Under the pieces are notes generated by a model, which saw nothing but the letters and a program-made list of their open reading frames with translations, was not told the DNA's origin and searched no databases. The position numbers and the translations under genes are program-made. From an uncultured Selenomonas sp. (GTDB lineage: Bacteria; Bacillota; Negativicutes; Selenomonadales; Selenomonadaceae): a DNA stretch of 6,372 nt. The first letter of the stretch is position 1. Every line of letters starts with the position of its first letter. The stretch spans positions 1 through 6,372 of the forward strand of contig CAMURM010000100.1 in assembly GCA_947097535.1 (NCBI GenBank), read 5' to 3'. This document shows positions 4,491 to 6,372 of this stretch, one piece after another.

Positions 4491-5444
4491 TCAGTTCCTG
4501 TATCCCGTCTCGCGATTCACGAGATTTTCGAGCGGCGCGCCCTGCAAGAAGGCGGTGAGATTGCGCGCGGCGATCTGGACGATCTTGTCCTGCGTCGCAC
4601 TCAGGTGGTCGTCGCCCGAGATATGCGGCGTGATGTAGACGTTCGGCGCCTGCCATAGCGGATGATCGGCGGGCAGAGGCTCGGGGTCTGTGACGTCGAG
4701 CGCCGCGCCCGCAAGCGTCCCTTCCTGCATCGCCTCGATGAGATCGTCGGTGACGACGGCATTGCCGCGCCCGATGTTCAGGAAGTAGGCGCCCTTCTTC
4801 ATCGCCGCGAAGCGTGCCTTGTCAAAGAGCCCCATCGTCGCCGCCGTTCCCGGCAGGACGGAGACGACAACATCGGCGCGCGAGAGAAGCGAATCGAGCT
4901 CTGCCATCGTGCCGATCTCGTCGACGCCGACGGGCTTCGCCCCCTCGCGGCGGCGCACACCGATGACGTAGGCGCCGAGCGCCTTGACGCGGCGCGCAAA
5001 CGCACGGCCGATATCGCCGATGCCGAGGATCAGGACGGTCGCATCCTCGATCGATGTGACATGTCCTTCGTCGCGCCAAAGCCCCGCTTTTTGGTTATCG
5101 TAATAGGGATAGAGCTTCTTCATCATCGCGAGGAGCTGTGCGAGCAGATGCTCGGAAAGGGCAAGGCCATAGGCTCCTGTCGCATTCGTCAGAAGGACGC
5201 CGTCCTTGAGCACGCCTTCCTTGCAGTAGATGTCTGCTCCCGCCGTATTGAGCTGCAGCCAGCGCAGCTTCTTCGCCGCAGGCAGAAGCTCCGCCGGCAC
5301 GTTGCCGATGATGGCGTCAACATTGGCGATATCTTTTTCTCGCACCTTGTCGGCAGGAACAAAATGAAGTTCCGCATCTGCCGCATTTCTTTGCAGCTGT
5401 TCTTTATGATGATCTTTTACTCCCAAGGCAATCAGAATCTTCAT
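4491..5444 (-). CDS. D-2-hydroxyacid dehydrogenase, probably NADPH-preferring
   Basis: This is a cytosolic oxidoreductase of the D-isomer-specific 2-hydroxyacid dehydrogenase family, which interconverts 2-keto acids and D-2-hydroxy acids; 317 residues is the usual length. The Rossmann motif GIGDIG spans residues 141-146. The catalytic triad is R226 (NIGRGN), E255 (DPEPL) and H274 (TPHISG). The beta-2 end reads GVRRREG (162-168) with arginines where NAD-specific members carry an acidic residue, which suggests NADPH preference, as in glyoxylate/hydroxypyruvate reductase GhrA. The exact substrate cannot be read from sequence. AAAGGAGG lies 5 nt before the ATG. csoR follows 25 bp downstream, so the two are probably co-transcribed; a link to metal response is inference only. 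Confidence 0.9.
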   Translation of the reverse strand: MKILIALGVKDHHKEQLQRNAADAELHFVPADKVREKDIANVDAIIGNVPAELLPAAKKLRWLQLNTAGADIYCKEGVLKDGVLLTNATGAYGLALSEHLLAQLLAMMKKLYPYYDNQKAGLWRDEGHVTSIEDATVLILGIGDIGRAFARRVKALGAYVIGVRRREGAKPVGVDEIGTMAELDSLLSRADVVVSVLPGTAATMGLFDKARFAAMKKGAYFLNIGRGNAVVTDDLIEAMQEGTLAGAALDVTDPEPLPADHPLWQAPNVYITPHISGDDHLSATQDKIVQIAARNLTAFLQGAPLENLVNRETGYRN

Positions 5445-5482
5445 AGCCGCCTCCTTTGTCGCAGTCCAACAATCTTTCCTCC

Positions 5483-5491
5483 ATTATACCA
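5483..5491 (-). promoter_or_regulatory. Promoter for the dehydrogenase-csoR unit (extended -10)
   Basis: TGGTATAAT on the minus strand is an extended -10 element, about 39 bp before the dehydrogenase ATG. No convincing -35 hexamer is present. I saw no clear CsoR-type G/C-tract palindrome around it. Confidence 0.6.
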
Positions 5492-5509
5492 TGGGATGCA
5501 ACCTATAGC

Positions 5510-5556
5510 AGCAAAGGGACGCTCCGCCGCTCTTTGCGGCGGAACGTCCCTTTGCT
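5510..5556 (-). terminator. Long hairpin at the end of the P-type ATPase gene
   Basis: The inverted repeat AGCAAAGGGACG (5510-5521) and CGTCCCTTTGCT (5545-5556) extends past one C/A mismatch into TCCGCCG/CGGCGGA, giving about 19 pairs around a 7-nt loop. The right arm touches the ATPase stop codon. There is no real T-tract, so it may terminate poorly or mainly protect the mRNA 3' end. Confidence 0.6.
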
Positions 5557-6371
5557 TACATCTTTCGCACGAAGAGCGCACGCAGCGCATTCAGGACGGC
5601 GAGAACCATGACGCCGACGTCGGCGAAGATGGCGAACCACATGTTGGCAATGCCGACGGCGCCGAGCACGAGGCACAGGAGCTTCACGCCGATGGCGAAG
5701 ACGATGTTCTGATGCACGATCGCCATGCACTTTCTCGCGATGCGGATCGCTTTCGGCAGCTTCAGCGGATCGTCGTCCATCAGCACGACGTCGGCGGCCT
5801 CGATGGCGGCGTCGGAGCCCATCGCGCCCATGGCGATGCCGATGTCCGCGCGGCTGAGGACGGGCGCGTCGTTGATGCCGTCTCCGACGAAGGCGAGCTT
5901 CTTCGCCGTTTTCCCCGCGAGCAGGCGCTCTACCTCCCGCACCTTGTCGGCAGGCAGAAGCTCGCTCTTGACCTCGTCGATGCCGAGCTCCGCAGCGACC
6001 TTCTCGGCGGCGGCATGCGCGTCGCCCGTGAGCATGACGGCGCGCTTCACGCCCGCTTCATGCAGACTTTTGATCGCCGCCTCCGACGTCGGTTTGAGCG
6101 CATCGGAAATGACGATGTGTCCGGCGTACTTGCCTGCGACCGCCATCTGCACGATTGTGCCCGGATGGTGACACGGGCGGTACTCAATTCCGAGACGCTC
6201 CATGAGCTTGCCATTGCCGGCGGCCACTTCGATACCGTCGACCTTCGCCGTCACGCCGAGACCGCCGATTTCCTCGATGTCTGTGACACGCGAGCGGTCG
6301 AGCTCCTTGCCGTAAGCCTGCTGCAGACTGCGGCTGATGGGATGCGACGAGGCGCTCTCAGCGAGCGCGGC
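5556..6371 (-). CDS. P1B-type Zn/Cd(/Pb)-transporting ATPase, C-terminal part
   Basis: This is a membrane pump that exports divalent soft-metal ions using ATP. Only the last 271 residues are in the window; the frame is open to the right edge, so the metal-binding domain, the CPC membrane motif and the phosphorylation site DKTG are not seen. Visible motifs are the nucleotide-binding HP motif (SSHPIS, residues 8-13 of the visible part), MLTGDA, and the hinge GDGINDAP (5862-5885). The last membrane helices contain K in GVKLLCLV and D in FADVGV, placed like the Lys and Asp ligand residues of ZntA/CadA. That points to Zn/Cd rather than Cu(I) export, so it is not the obvious target of the nearby copper-type CsoR. 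It ends at TAA (5558-5556). Confidence 0.93.
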   Translation of the reverse strand, partial: AALAESASSHPISRSLQQAYGKELDRSRVTDIEEIGGLGVTAKVDGIEVAAGNGKLMERLGIEYRPCHHPGTIVQMAVAGKYAGHIVISDALKPTSEAAIKSLHEAGVKRAVMLTGDAHAAAEKVAAELGIDEVKSELLPADKVREVERLLAGKTAKKLAFVGDGINDAPVLSRADIGIAMGAMGSDAAIEAADVVLMDDDPLKLPKAIRIARKCMAIVHQNIVFAIGVKLLCLVLGAVGIANMWFAIFADVGVMVLAVLNALRALFVRKM

Positions 6372-6372
6372 A

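Noticed and set aside
4090..4656. 188-codon minus-strand frame overlapping csoR and the toxin leader
   Set aside because: It overlaps csoR in another frame and runs through the csoR terminator; its composition is Arg/Ser-rich with no domain.

Overview
The window looks like chromosomal DNA from a GC-rich, anaerobic, low-oxygen-metabolism Firmicute. A Selenomonas-like member of the Negativicutes would fit, but that placement is inference from gene content (oxygen-sensitive class III ribonucleotide reductase, CsoR, an Fst/holin-like type I toxin locus) and base composition only. All protein genes lie on the minus strand, so the window reads right to left.

From the right edge: the C-terminal 271 residues of a P1B-type Zn/Cd-transporting ATPase (5556-6371) end in a long hairpin. 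Next is a two-gene unit with its own extended -10 promoter: a D-2-hydroxyacid dehydrogenase (4491-5444) and, 25 bp downstream, a CsoR-type metal-sensing repressor (4190-4465) closed by a 15-bp-stem terminator. The 457-bp gap 3733-4189 contains a compact type I toxin-antitoxin locus. It has a very short toxin reading frame on the minus strand, broken by one missing T in a homopolymer, and a convergent antisense RNA on the plus strand from a near-consensus promoter; both share one hairpin terminator. The same gap holds a cluster of DnaA boxes. An MscS-family mechanosensitive channel (2677-3732, probable TTG start) follows, with its own terminator.

The 409-bp gap 2268-2676 between the channel gene and nrdD is dense with control elements. 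It contains three more DnaA boxes, a NrdR box, a near-consensus promoter (TTGACT-17-TATAAT), and a roughly 235-nt leader. The leader starts with two consecutive copies of the same folded RNA motif, supported by compensatory changes between copies. A second NrdR box lies next to the nrdD ribosome binding site. nrdD itself (1-2267) runs off the left edge about at its glycyl-radical residue.

The most interesting parts are the tandem structured RNA in the nrdD leader (I do not recognise it as a known riboswitch class), the paired DnaA-box clusters flanking the channel gene, and the frameshifted type I toxin. Together the nrdD upstream elements suggest that deoxynucleotide supply is tied to nucleotide pools (NrdR), possibly to replication initiation (DnaA), and to an unknown signal sensed by RNA.
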